From: an uncultured bacterium
Lineage (GTDB): Bacteria; Planctomycetota; GCA-002687715
Length of the DNA stretch: 64,000 nucleotides
Direction: 5' to 3'
NCBI GenBank assembly: GCA_902826835.1
Contig: CADEGH010000009.1
Span: 97,898-161,897, forward strand
This document shows positions 9,364 through 18,746 of this stretch, piece after piece. The position numbers were made by a program, and so were the translations under genes. Under the pieces are notes generated by a model. The model was given only the letters and a program-made list of their open reading frames with translations, searched no databases and was not told the DNA's origin. The stretch's first letter is position 1. The number at the start of each line of letters is the position of its first letter.

Positions 9364-11298
9364 TCATGCCTCGGACACCCGCGGGGCGGAATCGTGTGAT
9401 GCCGACTTGCGAGGCGAATCGAACAGCCGGGTGGAGAGTCGGTGGTAAAGCCAGGCGAACGCCATGAGCACGAGGCCCAGCGCTACAAACGAGATGATCC
9501 GCGCAAGCAACGTACTGCCGGCGAGATCGAACACGACCACTTTGATCCCGGTCGCCCCGAGTAGCGCCACTCCCGCGAGGCGCATGAGGCGTTCGGAGCG
9601 GACGAAACCCAGGGCGAGCAGCGCGGACGCCATCACGATCCACACGATGGTGACCGCAGTGGTTCCCGCATCCGGGGCCAGCGGGCTCGAGAAGTAGCGG
9701 CCGGCCTCGCGGCTCGCGGCGGCGAGCAATAGAGTCTTTGCTCCCAGCCGCATGGAATCGCGCATCGTCGTCGACTTGCGAGTGCCGAGATCGCCGGACA
9801 AGCGCAGGAGTGCGGCCGCGAACAAGACCAGCGAACCCAGCTCGAAGTTCCAGAGGAAGGGGCGCGGAGTGCGTTGGAGATCACCGAACACGATGGTTGC
9901 CGAGAGCGCACCGGCCACCACGGCTAGCAGGACGCCGAAGGTGAGACCCGACGACTTCCAACGTTTGGCACCATAAGCGAGAGCGATGGCGGCCACCGTG
10001 AGAAGAACGAGTTGCAGGGGAGCCTGGCCCGCCGGAATCGACTGTTCGATAGCTACAACCAGAAGCGCGGCCCCGAGACTACGAAGGAGCTCCCGCCCGC
10101 TTGAGGAGATCAACCCCGCGGTCCGGGGCGCGAGGCCAAGGCCGAGGTAGAGAGCGGAAGCGGCTCCCGCACAGAAAACCCGCGACCACAGTGGATACGC
10201 TCCCGCCAAGCACCCGTTGACGAACCAGAGCCAAACCGGAGTGAGTCCGAGCGAAACCAAGAGACCCACCGGTGAAATAGCGGACTTCTTGAACCACGGC
10301 CAGACCAGGAGGACCCCGATGAAGAGTGCAACGAGCACCGTCGACCCGAGAACCCAGGACATCTCCAAGGAGCATTCGCTCCGGACCAAATCCGAAAACA
10401 CGTAACTGGCCCCCACTTGGATCACGGTTCCAAGCGCGAGCAATGGGGGAAGGGGCGACCAGGCTTGCCGATCAGCCACCACCAAGAAGGCGAAGACCAG
10501 CGCACCGTGGTAGACGAAGAAGGGAATCGTCTGCTCGAAGGGCCAGGCCAGCCACGGAATCGAAAACGCGAAGAGCCCATTGAGGATGGCTAGTGGCAGC
10601 GCTCGATAGCGCACGGAAGCGTAGGCCCCTAGGGCGCAGAGGCCGACTAAAATGGTCAAGGCGATCCCCGGCCCGAACAGTCCGTAGACGGATTGACTCA
10701 CGCGCGTCGTCAACGCGACGATGGCCAGGCCTCCTGCGAGGAAGCCGTGGCAGAGAGCCCGGTAGTTCCGCCGATGGAAGTGCTCGGCGAGTGCCATGAG
10801 GGTTACACCGAGCAGGGCGCCGAGGGCAGCGCGCGCGGTGGGCGGAAGCCAGCCCTGATTGACGGCATAGCGGTAGAAAAAGGCCATTCCGAACAACAGG
10901 AGGACGGCGCCCGCCCGCACCATCCAACGGAGACCCAAGGCCGCTTCGAGCGTTTCCGCGTGTGGCTCGGTCTCGTTCTCCGCCGTCGCGGGAACCGTCT
11001 CCTCGCGCGCTGTGGCCGCGGAGCTTGGAGGCTTCGGTGGTCGCGCCGTCCACACCGGAGGCAACTCCACCGAGGGAGGAGGGGCCACGAGCCCAGGAGT
11101 GACCACTTCGGGTGTAGTCACCCGGGGGGACGGTTGCGGCCCGGAGGACTGCCGTGGACCGAGTCGCGCCGGCAACGACTGGACAAGAGACTCCAGACGC
11201 CCCAGCCGTTTGGACACCGACAGGAGGACGAAGAACCCGATCGGCACCAAGAAGGCGCTGATGCCGATCAGAATTTCGATGCTGGCGATGAAGAACAT
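9364..11298 (-). CDS. DUF2339-family polytopic membrane protein
   Basis: A 644-residue membrane protein. An N-terminal transmembrane helix (about 3-27) is followed by a Pro-rich cytoplasmic linker (about 45-120) and then some twenty hydrophobic segments. The segment with GLRWMVRAGAVLLLFG, the following FFYRYAVNQGWLPP and HGFLAGGLAIVAL match the conserved core of DUF2339, a family of large inner-membrane proteins of unknown function. No active site is known for the family. The gene lies 30 bp downstream of a small membrane-protein gene in the same orientation, so the two are probably one transcription unit. The end of the frame converges on the secreted-protein gene at 9328. Confidence 0.85.
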   Translation of the reverse strand: MFFIASIEILIGISAFLVPIGFFVLLSVSKRLGRLESLVQSLPARLGPRQSSGPQPSPRVTTPEVVTPGLVAPPPSVELPPVWTARPPKPPSSAATAREETVPATAENETEPHAETLEAALGLRWMVRAGAVLLLFGMAFFYRYAVNQGWLPPTARAALGALLGVTLMALAEHFHRRNYRALCHGFLAGGLAIVALTTRVSQSVYGLFGPGIALTILVGLCALGAYASVRYRALPLAILNGLFAFSIPWLAWPFEQTIPFFVYHGALVFAFLVVADRQAWSPLPPLLALGTVIQVGASYVFSDLVRSECSLEMSWVLGSTVLVALFIGVLLVWPWFKKSAISPVGLLVSLGLTPVWLWFVNGCLAGAYPLWSRVFCAGAASALYLGLGLAPRTAGLISSSGRELLRSLGAALLVVAIEQSIPAGQAPLQLVLLTVAAIALAYGAKRWKSSGLTFGVLLAVVAGALSATIVFGDLQRTPRPFLWNFELGSLVLFAAALLRLSGDLGTRKSTTMRDSMRLGAKTLLLAAASREAGRYFSSPLAPDAGTTAVTIVWIVMASALLALGFVRSERLMRLAGVALLGATGIKVVVFDLAGSTLLARIISFVALGLVLMAFAWLYHRLSTRLFDSPRKSASHDSAPRVSEA

Positions 11299-11328
11299 GA
11301 GAGGCTCTCTTCGGTCGGAGAATCGATG

Positions 11329-11853
11329 TCAGTCCATTCGTCCCAGGGCTTCGAGCGCGCACACGAGTGCGCACCCGAGGGTGATGGCGGTCAAGACGAG
11401 GACACTGGGCCTGTCCTTCGGAGTGGTCCGCAAGGTTTGACCGGCGGTCGCCCCGGTCGCGACAGCGAAGAGGGCCAGCACGGCGGCACGCACGGCTTGA
11501 AACGGGCTTTCGGGGATCGCCAAGGAGATCGCGAGGTACGTACCGACCCCGATGACGACGATGGCGCCGAGGTACGCCTTCGGGATCAGGAGGCCGTGAC
11601 GAGTCAATCGCGTCGCGAGGGCGTAGAGCGCAATTAAGTACCCGGCGGTGAAGAGCGCGGCGGCCAGGGTTTGGACCGGTATCGGCCCGCTCCATGCATG
11701 CAGGCCCAGGTAGTAGGCGTAACCGAGGCTCAAGCCGCTATGGAGTAGGCCCGCCGCAACTCCGATCAACCAGGATCTTCCCGGCTCGCGGACGCGACGA
11801 AGGCTCGAGGCTCGGGGCGAATCCGGGTTTCGATCTCGCGTCGTTTCGACCAT
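11329..11853 (-). CDS. Small membrane protein of unknown function
   Basis: A 174-residue protein with about five predicted transmembrane helices after an Arg-rich N-terminus (first helix about 28-48). I recognise no family motif. It is the first gene of a likely two-gene operon with the DUF2339 protein (30 bp spacing). It is transcribed divergently from a LysR-type regulator with a 125-bp A/T-richer intergenic region holding an inverted repeat. Divergent LysR regulators often control the neighbouring gene, so the LysR protein may regulate this pair; that is inference from arrangement only. Confidence 0.7.
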   Translation of the reverse strand: MVETTRDRNPDSPRASSLRRVREPGRSWLIGVAAGLLHSGLSLGYAYYLGLHAWSGPIPVQTLAAALFTAGYLIALYALATRLTRHGLLIPKAYLGAIVVIGVGTYLAISLAIPESPFQAVRAAVLALFAVATGATAGQTLRTTPKDRPSVLVLTAITLGCALVCALEALGRMD

Positions 11854-11945
11854 GGACAGCTCCGTCCGGTGATGGGTGATCCGGGGCGTCGGCGTTCCTA
11901 TCTTCGCCCGTTTGGCAATAGGCCCACGGAATTAATACTTGTTTA

Positions 11946-11968
11946 ATCGATAACCACTGGTTTACGAT
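11946..11968. promoter_or_regulatory. Inverted repeat, candidate LysR-type operator
   Basis: Two 10-base arms, ATCGATAACC and GGTTTACGAT, match at 8 of 10 positions around a 3-base centre. The repeat ends 10 bases before the LysR start codon in the divergent intergenic region. LysR regulators usually bind interrupted dyads there and autoregulate. The position fits negative autoregulation; binding is not shown. Confidence 0.4.
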
Positions 11969-11978
11969 ACGACCCACC

Positions 11979-12860
11979 ATGATTCGACTCGATCGACTGG
12001 AAGGCTTCTACTGGGTGGCGAAGTCCCAGGGTTACGCCAAGGCGGCCCGCGCGTTTCCGTATCCGATTTCGCAGCCGGGGGTGCACCAACAAGTTCGCAA
12101 GCTCGAAACCGAACTCGGGGTGCGGCTCTTTCGTCGAGAGGGCAAGGACATCATGCGACTGACCGCCGAGGGTGAGCACTTCTTTGCGAAGGTCGCGCCA
12201 TTCTTGGAGGCGCTACCAGAGCTGGTTTCCAGCTTGCGCAGCGGACGACTCGGCGGAGTTCTCCGCATCCGAGCCGCCGGTCTCGTCCTCCGCCATGTCA
12301 TGCCGGACTGGGTCATGCGCCTCTCCTCCCTCCATCCAGAAATCGAGCTCGATCTCGGGGTGTTGGAAGATCGCGATTTTGATCTCCTACGCCGCGGTGC
12401 GATCGATCTGTTCATCGACCACTTTCCGAGGCATCCGAGCGACATGGAGTCCATGAAGATCGGCCGGACGCTGGTGTTTTTGGTTCTGCCTCGGGATCAC
12501 GAACATGCCGCTCGGGCCCGGCTTCCGCTGCAACTGCTTTCGGAAACGACCTTCATCGGGTATCCGGCAAACACCGAGCGCGGACAAATCCAGCGGGACT
12601 TCCTGCGCGATCAGGGTTTCATGCCAAAGCGGACGATCAGTGCATCCACGGCCGACGCGATGCTGGGTCTGGTCGAGTCGGGAGTCGGCTTTGCCATGGT
12701 CCCGAGCTTCGATGTCAAGGGTCCGCGGGGCAAGCGACTGCGAGTGTGGCCCCTGCGAAGTCCGCAAGCCGCGTTTCCCATTCACGCGGTGTGGAGTCGG
12801 GCGCGCAAGGACCACGAGGCCTTGCGCGCCGCTTTGGACGTCGCGCCGCGGGCCGACTGA
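11979..12860 (+). CDS. LysR-family transcriptional regulator
   Basis: A 293-residue regulator of normal LysR length. The N-terminal 60 residues form the winged helix-turn-helix (LDRLEGFYWVAKSQGYAKAA, then QPGVHQQVRKLE and LGVRLFRREG). The C-terminal part is a periplasmic-binding-like effector domain with the usual LysR pattern, including LRIRAAG, IELDLGVLE and the late ESGVGFAMVPSFDV. The effector cannot be predicted. It is divergent from the small membrane protein/DUF2339 pair, the most likely target, and converges on the radical SAM gene with 9 bases between them. Confidence 0.93.
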   Translation: MIRLDRLEGFYWVAKSQGYAKAARAFPYPISQPGVHQQVRKLETELGVRLFRREGKDIMRLTAEGEHFFAKVAPFLEALPELVSSLRSGRLGGVLRIRAAGLVLRHVMPDWVMRLSSLHPEIELDLGVLEDRDFDLLRRGAIDLFIDHFPRHPSDMESMKIGRTLVFLVLPRDHEHAARARLPLQLLSETTFIGYPANTERGQIQRDFLRDQGFMPKRTISASTADAMLGLVESGVGFAMVPSFDVKGPRGKRLRVWPLRSPQAAFPIHAVWSRARKDHEALRAALDVAPRAD

Positions 12861-12869
12861 ATCGTCTCG

Positions 12870-14555
12870 TCAGATGCGACGGCGCTCGGGGCAGAGCGCG
12901 CAGGCCGGCCGGAATCGCTCGGTTTGAAGTTCGAGACGCAGTTGCCGATACTCGGGTCCGTTCCAAACTTCCTCGAAGCTCTGCTCCGGCAGCTTGCCCA
13001 TGACCGTGGGATCGATCCAATGGCAGCAGGGAACCACCGCTCCGTCCGGACGCAGCACTGCCATCGTCCAGGGGTAGGGGCAGGCGGCTCGAACGGGAGC
13101 GCCAGTCCCGTCGTGAGCTACCGAGTCCCGGGTAGCTGAGCCACGAGGAACCATCGAAGGTGCGTCGTCCTGCTCCGTGCTCACGAAGGCACTGGGGCCT
13201 GTCGAAGCGGCGGACATCGATTCTCGAGGTGCGGGCGACTCGGCGGCTGCGTCGAGTCGAGAAAGGGTGTGCTCTTGTCCCACCGACGGCAGCAGCTCTG
13301 GCGCTGGTTCTGCCCCGACGGAGCGGCTCGGCGCGGGGGGGGTCGAATCGTCCCCGAAGTCGGCGCCGCTCTTTTCGCCCATCCACTCCTCGCACAGGGT
13401 CATCCCCGAGAATTCTTCGAGCGTTTCGAGCTCGCCTACGGGGAGCGTCAGGTCGAAGTCGGCCGGGATCAGCGCGAAGATGCTGAGCTCCGCGGCGGTC
13501 TTGCGAGCCTCGGCAAAGGCGCGATTGGCGCGTTCCCGATCGTGCTGGAGGGCCTCGGGCTCCATCCTTAGGCCCTTGTGGGGAACAAGGAGGGCGGTGT
13601 GCATGAGCTCGAGACCGTACTCGGCTCCCAGCCGCATCACCGCCGCGAGTTCGTCGATGTTGCGCCGCATGAGCACCATGTTGAAGCTCAGCGCGGGATG
13701 GTTGACCCCACGCTCGCGTTTCACGGCGGCGAACAACTCAAGGCCCTTCTTGAAGCGGGCGAACTGCGAGCCCCGTCGGATGTGTTCGTAGGTTTCGGCC
13801 TCCGCCCCGTCCACCGAAAAGGTGACCGTGCTCACGCGGGCATCGATGAGCGCATCCATGATGGCGCGGGTGATCAGCGTGCCGTTCGTGGTGAAATCGA
13901 CGTAGGGGACCCGATGGCTGGCGACGACTTCGAGCACCTTGGCAAACTCGGGATGGAGTAAGGGCTCGAATCCGGCGGAGAGCGAAATGTGGGAGGTCAC
14001 CGGCAACACTTGCGAGCCGAACTTCGCAAAAGTGTCGGCGCTCATGTAGTCCTTCGGCTGGTAAAAAACCTCGTCGAAAGACAGGCAGCACATGCGGCAG
14101 CGCAGGTTGCACTTGTTGGTCAGGTCCATGCGCACGGTCAGAAATCGATCTTCGCGCGTCCGGGCCGAGGTCAGGTCGTAAGTGGCGGAAATATCGTGGG
14201 CGAACGCTTCGATGTCGAACAGGTGGAGGCATGGTTCCGTCGCACCCGCCTCCGGGGTTTCCAGGGTCAACTCGGACCAACCTCTGACGGGAACGAGCGC
14301 CCAGGTATCCGGCGACTTGACCACCAGCGATTGAACGACTCGACCATTGGCCAGCACTCGGACCGTCTGCTCGGAGCCTCGAACCGGCCCCAGGCGCAGA
14401 AAGAGGGAGCGCGTGCCGGCGGGCAGCCTGATCATGGCGTGAGCCATCGCTGGGGCTGCGAAGCGGTCTTGGACCTGAGCAATCGGGAGCCATCCTGACC
14501 CCAAAAGGCGCAAGTAGGGAGCGATTTTCTGCTGGACCTCGGCGGGCAAAGTCAT
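12870..14555 (-). CDS. Radical SAM protein with SPASM-like C-terminal cluster
   Basis: A 561-residue radical SAM enzyme from the ATG at 14555 (a TTG at 14591 would add 12 residues). An N-terminal beta-rich region of about 130 residues precedes the CxxxCxxC motif CNLRCRMC (Cys149, 153, 156) that binds the 4Fe-4S cluster and SAM. A typical radical SAM barrel follows (TNGTLI, SVDGAEAETYEHIRRG). A roughly 75-residue Ser/Pro/Ala-rich linker (about 407-485) separates it from a C-terminal Cys region (CPYPW, VPCCHW and ACALCPERR) of the SPASM type for an auxiliary cluster. SPASM enzymes often modify peptides or proteins, or act in sugar and cofactor synthesis. No small precursor-peptide gene is visible nearby, so the substrate is unknown. 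Confidence 0.9.
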   Translation of the reverse strand: MTLPAEVQQKIAPYLRLLGSGWLPIAQVQDRFAAPAMAHAMIRLPAGTRSLFLRLGPVRGSEQTVRVLANGRVVQSLVVKSPDTWALVPVRGWSELTLETPEAGATEPCLHLFDIEAFAHDISATYDLTSARTREDRFLTVRMDLTNKCNLRCRMCCLSFDEVFYQPKDYMSADTFAKFGSQVLPVTSHISLSAGFEPLLHPEFAKVLEVVASHRVPYVDFTTNGTLITRAIMDALIDARVSTVTFSVDGAEAETYEHIRRGSQFARFKKGLELFAAVKRERGVNHPALSFNMVLMRRNIDELAAVMRLGAEYGLELMHTALLVPHKGLRMEPEALQHDRERANRAFAEARKTAAELSIFALIPADFDLTLPVGELETLEEFSGMTLCEEWMGEKSGADFGDDSTPPAPSRSVGAEPAPELLPSVGQEHTLSRLDAAAESPAPRESMSAASTGPSAFVSTEQDDAPSMVPRGSATRDSVAHDGTGAPVRAACPYPWTMAVLRPDGAVVPCCHWIDPTVMGKLPEQSFEEVWNGPEYRQLRLELQTERFRPACALCPERRRI

Positions 14556-14671
14556 GCGTAGGGGGAGTCTATCGTCTCCCGTGCCCCACAAGCTCGGAAC
14601 GAACTCCCGATCGGGCCATCCGGCCCGAGGAGTCCACGAGATTTTGGGTTCTGAGGAAGTAAGTTGGGCCG

Positions 14672-15406
14672 GTGAGCGACGAACCCCTGCGACTCTCGAA
14701 ACTCATGGCGCTACGCGGCTTGTGCTCGCGCCGGGAAGCCGACGAGTACATCAGCCGTGGCTTGGTCTATGTGGATGGAAAAAAGATCGACGTGCTCGGC
14801 ACGAAGGTGTTGCCCCACCAAACGATCACTCTGAAGGAGGAGGCCCAAAAGCAGCAGGCCTCGCTCAAGACGATCATCCTTCATAAACCCGTGGGGTGGG
14901 TGTCCGGTCAGCCCGAGGACGGATACCCCCCGGCCATCGAACTCGTGACCGAGGCCAACCGCAGTCGGCTGTTTCCGGGGGAGCCGTTCCGCCCGGAGTT
15001 CTTGCGGGGGATCGCACCGGCCGGACGCCTCGATATCGACTCCACCGGACTGTTGGTCTTCACCCAAGACGGGCGCATTGCCAAACTCCTGACTGGCGAA
15101 GGCACCAAAGTTCCGAAGCAATACCTCGTCCGCGTGACCGGTCGTTTGGATCCTCGTGGTCTCCAACTCCTCTGTCACGGGCTTTCCCTCGATGGCGAAA
15201 AACTCCGCCCGGCCCAAGTCCGTTGGCAAAACGAAGACCAACTGCACTTCACCCTGTGGGAAGGCAAGAAGCGCCAAATCCGCCGCATGTGCGTAGCTGT
15301 CGGCCTCCAAGTCGTTGGCCTCAAACGCACCTTCATCGGCCAAATCGCCCTCGGCCGCCTCGAACCCGGCACCTGGCGCTACCTCCAATCCAACGAATCC
15401 TTCTGA
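14672..15406 (+). CDS. RluF/RsuA-type pseudouridine synthase
   Basis: A 244-residue enzyme converting specific uridines to pseudouridine in rRNA. An S4 RNA-binding domain (about 6-60, with RLSKLMALRGLCSRREAD) is followed by the RsuA/RluB/E/F catalytic domain with GRLDIDSTGLLV; Asp121 is the catalytic residue. KKRQIRRM, near residue 205, is the typical late motif. HKPVGWVSG and the overall pattern are closest to RluF, which modifies 23S rRNA, but the exact site is not certain. The start is GTG at 14672 with a GAGGAAG upstream at a rather long distance. It stands alone and is divergent from the radical SAM gene. Confidence 0.9.
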   Translation: MSDEPLRLSKLMALRGLCSRREADEYISRGLVYVDGKKIDVLGTKVLPHQTITLKEEAQKQQASLKTIILHKPVGWVSGQPEDGYPPAIELVTEANRSRLFPGEPFRPEFLRGIAPAGRLDIDSTGLLVFTQDGRIAKLLTGEGTKVPKQYLVRVTGRLDPRGLQLLCHGLSLDGEKLRPAQVRWQNEDQLHFTLWEGKKRQIRRMCVAVGLQVVGLKRTFIGQIALGRLEPGTWRYLQSNESF

Positions 15407-15662
15407 GCCGCTCCGATACTCGGGGGGGCGGGCCGATAGTGGCTGGCCGGGTTGTAGCGAATCAGGCACGGCCGACCTAAGAGTCACGCAGTGCAGCCTC
15501 TGATTCCCACAAAAACCAAAATTTGCAAAATTGTTTCTGAGTCATAGTCTCAACTTGCCACTCCATCTCGCACAAATAAGTGAGGATTCGGTGTGGGTCT
15601 CGCTGGCGTTGTTGCCGCGGATTCGACGTCGAGGTCTTCGGTTGAATGAGGAGGCACCGCGA

Positions 15663-16580
15663 ATGAGTGTGAAGTGGCTAATTTCTTGCTTCTTGGTGGG
15701 GTTCATTGAATTGGGAGTGCCATCCGCGCCCATGGCCACTCTCTCCAATGGAGAACGCCCCCCTTTGTCGAACCCATCCACACTGGCGACGATTTGCACC
15801 TGGATCACCCTGCTGGAAGGCCTGAAGGAACCTCATCCAGCCGCATCTCCCCAGGGGGCCCACGCGATCGCCGCCGCGGCGGTCGCAGTCGAGGCGCTGG
15901 CCGCAGGCAAGGCGCCGGGAATGTTGGATTGGCGTACGACCAGAACCAACGGGAGCGATCCGGATACCCTCTGGGGGGAGGTTGGCTTCTCATCCGGAGG
16001 CACGATGGGTTGTGTGACTTTGGGCCCTCGAGCTCTCAAGAGTCTGGGAATTCCCAGCATGGAGATGTTCGGACCCACGCCCGAGATGTTCTGCCGCCGA
16101 CAACCTGCGGGTTTGGCAGTGCTCGTCAACGAGGGGTGGCACCTTGCCGAGGGGAGTGCATCCGATGTTCTTTGCGCTTCGGCGAGCCTTCCGCCCGAAC
16201 TGTGGGGCGGCCTCCCTCCGAGTATTCCCCCTGACGTCGAGCAAGAACTGGTTGCGTTGTGGATCGCCTGCGATCAGATGGAGTCCAACCTCGCGTCGCT
16301 GGGCATTCTCCTCAATGGTTGTCTCCAGCAGTCGGTGCCCTTCAACGACTCCGCGGCGACTCTGAACGCGCTGGATTTTTTGAAGGGGGTCTCTGATGCA
16401 GACGCACAACGAGGAAGCCAAGCGCTCGACAATTTGGCGAGTGCACTCACGCCCCTGTCGTCCAGTGGTGATCTCGCGGCGCAGGCTATCTTGGGCCATG
16501 CCCAGGAAATGCTGTCTGACATGGAAATCAAACAGCAAATTTTCAATTCGGTTGCCGAGGAGGTAGCCGGGTCATGCTGA
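15663..16580 (+). CDS. Exported protein of unknown function
   Basis: A 305-residue protein that I cannot assign to a family. The ATG at 15663 is favoured because GAGGAGG lies 8 bases upstream and a signal peptide (hydrophobic about 5-19, ending near PSAPMA) begins there; the frame is open further upstream to 15531. The mature part is Ala-rich with helical stretches, four or five cysteines between about 115 and 230, and no known motif. The leader (15508-15540) is A/T-rich compared with the surroundings and may hold the promoter. The stop overlaps the start of the next exported protein by seven bases, so the two are co-translated and probably work together. Confidence 0.65.
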   Translation: MSVKWLISCFLVGFIELGVPSAPMATLSNGERPPLSNPSTLATICTWITLLEGLKEPHPAASPQGAHAIAAAAVAVEALAAGKAPGMLDWRTTRTNGSDPDTLWGEVGFSSGGTMGCVTLGPRALKSLGIPSMEMFGPTPEMFCRRQPAGLAVLVNEGWHLAEGSASDVLCASASLPPELWGGLPPSIPPDVEQELVALWIACDQMESNLASLGILLNGCLQQSVPFNDSAATLNALDFLKGVSDADAQRGSQALDNLASALTPLSSSGDLAAQAILGHAQEMLSDMEIKQQIFNSVAEEVAGSC

Positions 16581-17947
16581 GCAAACCTCTGATTACCACC
16601 AAGCATTGTCTCCGCGGAATCCTTGCCTGCGCGCTCTGGATCCTATCCTCGGCGGATCGAATCTCAGCTCAAGTCCCGGATTGGCCTGCGTGGGCCAATG
16701 CGCCGTTTCCTCATTTCTCCAATGCCGAAATCGCCAGCCGGACCAGCGCGGAGTGGCAGAGAGTTCCGGAACGCCTCCGGCCTTACGTGGCCTGGAAGTG
16801 CGATACGGACCTCGGCAATTACGCATTTGCATCGCAGTCGACGAGCGGAACCCTGGCAGTATGGCGTTACTCATCCGCCCACGGAAGCCTCCCTCATCGG
16901 GGTGTTCCCACCGAGTTCGGAGAGGTCCTCTGGATGTCCACATCGGCACCGCATGCCACGTGGGGTAACCGACAAGCGGTCTTGTGGACGGGGAAACGGG
17001 CAGACGGGTGTTATGGACTGCAGGGACTGGCCCTCAACGCTCAAGGAACACTCGAAATCGGCTCGATTTGGACGTTCCCACACGTCAGTGCGCAGGGAGA
17101 GATTTGGTTGGCGGCGGGAGTGGTCAACGATGCCCTGTATGTCGTCGAGGCCACGCAGAAGCAACTGATCAGATATATCTTGGGTGCAAGTGGTTGGGTG
17201 ATCGACTCCGGCTTCCGCGTGGACCTGATCGAGGACCGAAAACTCACCCCGATTTACCAAATCCTCCCACACCCCGATCACCTTGCTCGACTCATGATGG
17301 ATCCCTACGGAGGCAATGGGCCGCGAGGAGAAACCCTCGTGCTGAACGATCAGGCTGATGTCGCGGAGGGTAGTTCCCCCTACGTCATAGAACTCGTTCC
17401 GAGCGCTTACTCGCCTCTTTCGATCGTACGGCCCGTCAGCTCGATTGCGGCCGGAGCGACTCGACTATGCCTCACGGGCCCCTACGACCACTTGGTAGTG
17501 GTGGAGCTATGGGTGCCTTCGAGCGCGAGCTGGAAGAAATGGAGTCAGCCCCTTCGATTGGCGAAGGCCCCTTCGAGCACGATGGTGCAGCTGTTGGGCC
17601 CTCTCGCATCCGGGGACCGGATTCGGTTTCGGGACGACACGGCGAACCGCACCTCGGAAGAAGCGCCAGTGCTCGCTCAGCAGCCAATGATTCACTACGT
17701 TCACGATCCCCTGCCGAAGCCCATCCCGGCGGGCCAGGTGGTTCGTATTGAAGGCGAAAACCTCGACCAGGTCGTCACCGCAGAGGTCTCCCAGGTCCCC
17801 GTCAGTGGCGCGACGCCGCTCACCATTGGAGCTCGGGGCCCGACCTGGATGGAAGTCACACTCCCGGCTCAATCCATGAAAGGCCACCTTGTTCTCCGGG
17901 CAGGTTCCCTGAGCGCTCGCCACCGAATCTCCATCCTGGGGAACTGA
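16574..17947 (+). CDS. Exported beta-rich protein with IPT-like C-terminus
   Basis: A 457-residue exported protein with a signal peptide (about 10-33, cleavage near ISAQ). The central part has repeated Trp/aromatic strands that could form a beta-propeller-like fold, but no repeat unit is clear. The last about 80 residues (IPAGQVVRIEGENLDQV, then VTLPAQSMKGHLVLRAG) look like an IPT/TIG immunoglobulin-like domain. The ATG overlaps the end of the preceding exported protein. Function is unknown; extracellular or periplasmic location is well supported. An ECF-like sigma factor gene follows 65 bp downstream on the same strand. Confidence 0.7.
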   Translation: MLSKPLITTKHCLRGILACALWILSSADRISAQVPDWPAWANAPFPHFSNAEIASRTSAEWQRVPERLRPYVAWKCDTDLGNYAFASQSTSGTLAVWRYSSAHGSLPHRGVPTEFGEVLWMSTSAPHATWGNRQAVLWTGKRADGCYGLQGLALNAQGTLEIGSIWTFPHVSAQGEIWLAAGVVNDALYVVEATQKQLIRYILGASGWVIDSGFRVDLIEDRKLTPIYQILPHPDHLARLMMDPYGGNGPRGETLVLNDQADVAEGSSPYVIELVPSAYSPLSIVRPVSSIAAGATRLCLTGPYDHLVVVELWVPSSASWKKWSQPLRLAKAPSSTMVQLLGPLASGDRIRFRDDTANRTSEEAPVLAQQPMIHYVHDPLPKPIPAGQVVRIEGENLDQVVTAEVSQVPVSGATPLTIGARGPTWMEVTLPAQSMKGHLVLRAGSLSARHRISILGN

Positions 17948-18012
17948 ACCGACCCTGGCGGATCCCAGTGGCCGGGGTGTATGATTGAGTACCCCGCCGT
18001 CAGGAGTGAGTC

Positions 18013-18699
18013 ATGGGCCCGGTAGCGCGTGGTCACAACGAGAGCCTGTTCGAAGATTCTCCGAGTCATCACTCTGGCGCCATAGAACAGAACGGATCGG
18101 TCGTGAGTGTGGGAGCTTGGATCGAGAGCCTGCACCGTGAGCCAATTCCGGCTTTGTCTTTGCTTCGACTGGAGGTGGTCCGTCTGCGTGCCCGCCGAGC
18201 GATTGCCTTGAGCACCGACGAAATCGTGTCGGAGATCGCCTGGAGAACTCTGGGGCCGCGATCCTCTCCCCCGCCAGGGGCCACGCCGCTCGGAGCCTGG
18301 GTGGGCGGAATTCTCAACAATCTGAGGCACGAGGCTCAGCGAGGGGGTCCGAAGGCGAGGTCCATCAACTTCGATTCGGTGATGGACATGGGTGGGGACG
18401 TGCGATCGGTCGACGAAATCGCCGAGCGGGCCGCGAGCGATCTCCCCGATCCCTATCGCGTGATTTGTCGTTCCGTATTCCTGCGTCCGGAACGAACATC
18501 GATCGTGCAGGCCGCGATCATGCAGGTCGGGCGCGTCGGGAGGGCGGAAGCGCAGCGGCTGATGCGAGAAGCCAAAGACATGCTGAAGGCGGTGCTGACC
18601 GGAGCCGACGCGAAGACCCAATGGCCGCGGCGGTATCGCGCCTGCTACCAGGATCGTTGGGCGCGCCTCGAGATCGAAATCCGCGGCCTCGATCGCTGA
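18013..18699 (+). CDS. Divergent ECF-type sigma factor-like protein
   Basis: A 228-residue protein whose layout resembles an ECF sigma factor but with weak motifs. About residues 67-112 (DEIVSEIAWRTL, then LGAWVGGILNNLRHEAQR) fit region 2 (usual pattern DAEDLVQE..L and AWL..I..N...D..R). About 139-195 (ASDLPDPYRVICRSVFLR, then an HTH-like stretch and AQRLMREAKDMLKAVL) fit region 4. The N-terminal 35 residues and the last 30 are extra. AGGAG sits 6 bases before the ATG. Whether it still binds core polymerase is uncertain. It lies downstream of two exported-protein genes and 47 bp before the PSD1 gene. Confidence 0.5.
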   Translation: MGPVARGHNESLFEDSPSHHSGAIEQNGSVVSVGAWIESLHREPIPALSLLRLEVVRLRARRAIALSTDEIVSEIAWRTLGPRSSPPPGATPLGAWVGGILNNLRHEAQRGGPKARSINFDSVMDMGGDVRSVDEIAERAASDLPDPYRVICRSVFLRPERTSIVQAAIMQVGRVGRAEAQRLMREAKDMLKAVLTGADAKTQWPRRYRACYQDRWARLEIEIRGLDR

Positions 18700-18746
18700 A
18701 TCCAGGCTGGTCAGATCAGGGGGGGGAGGACTACACTGCACCCTGC

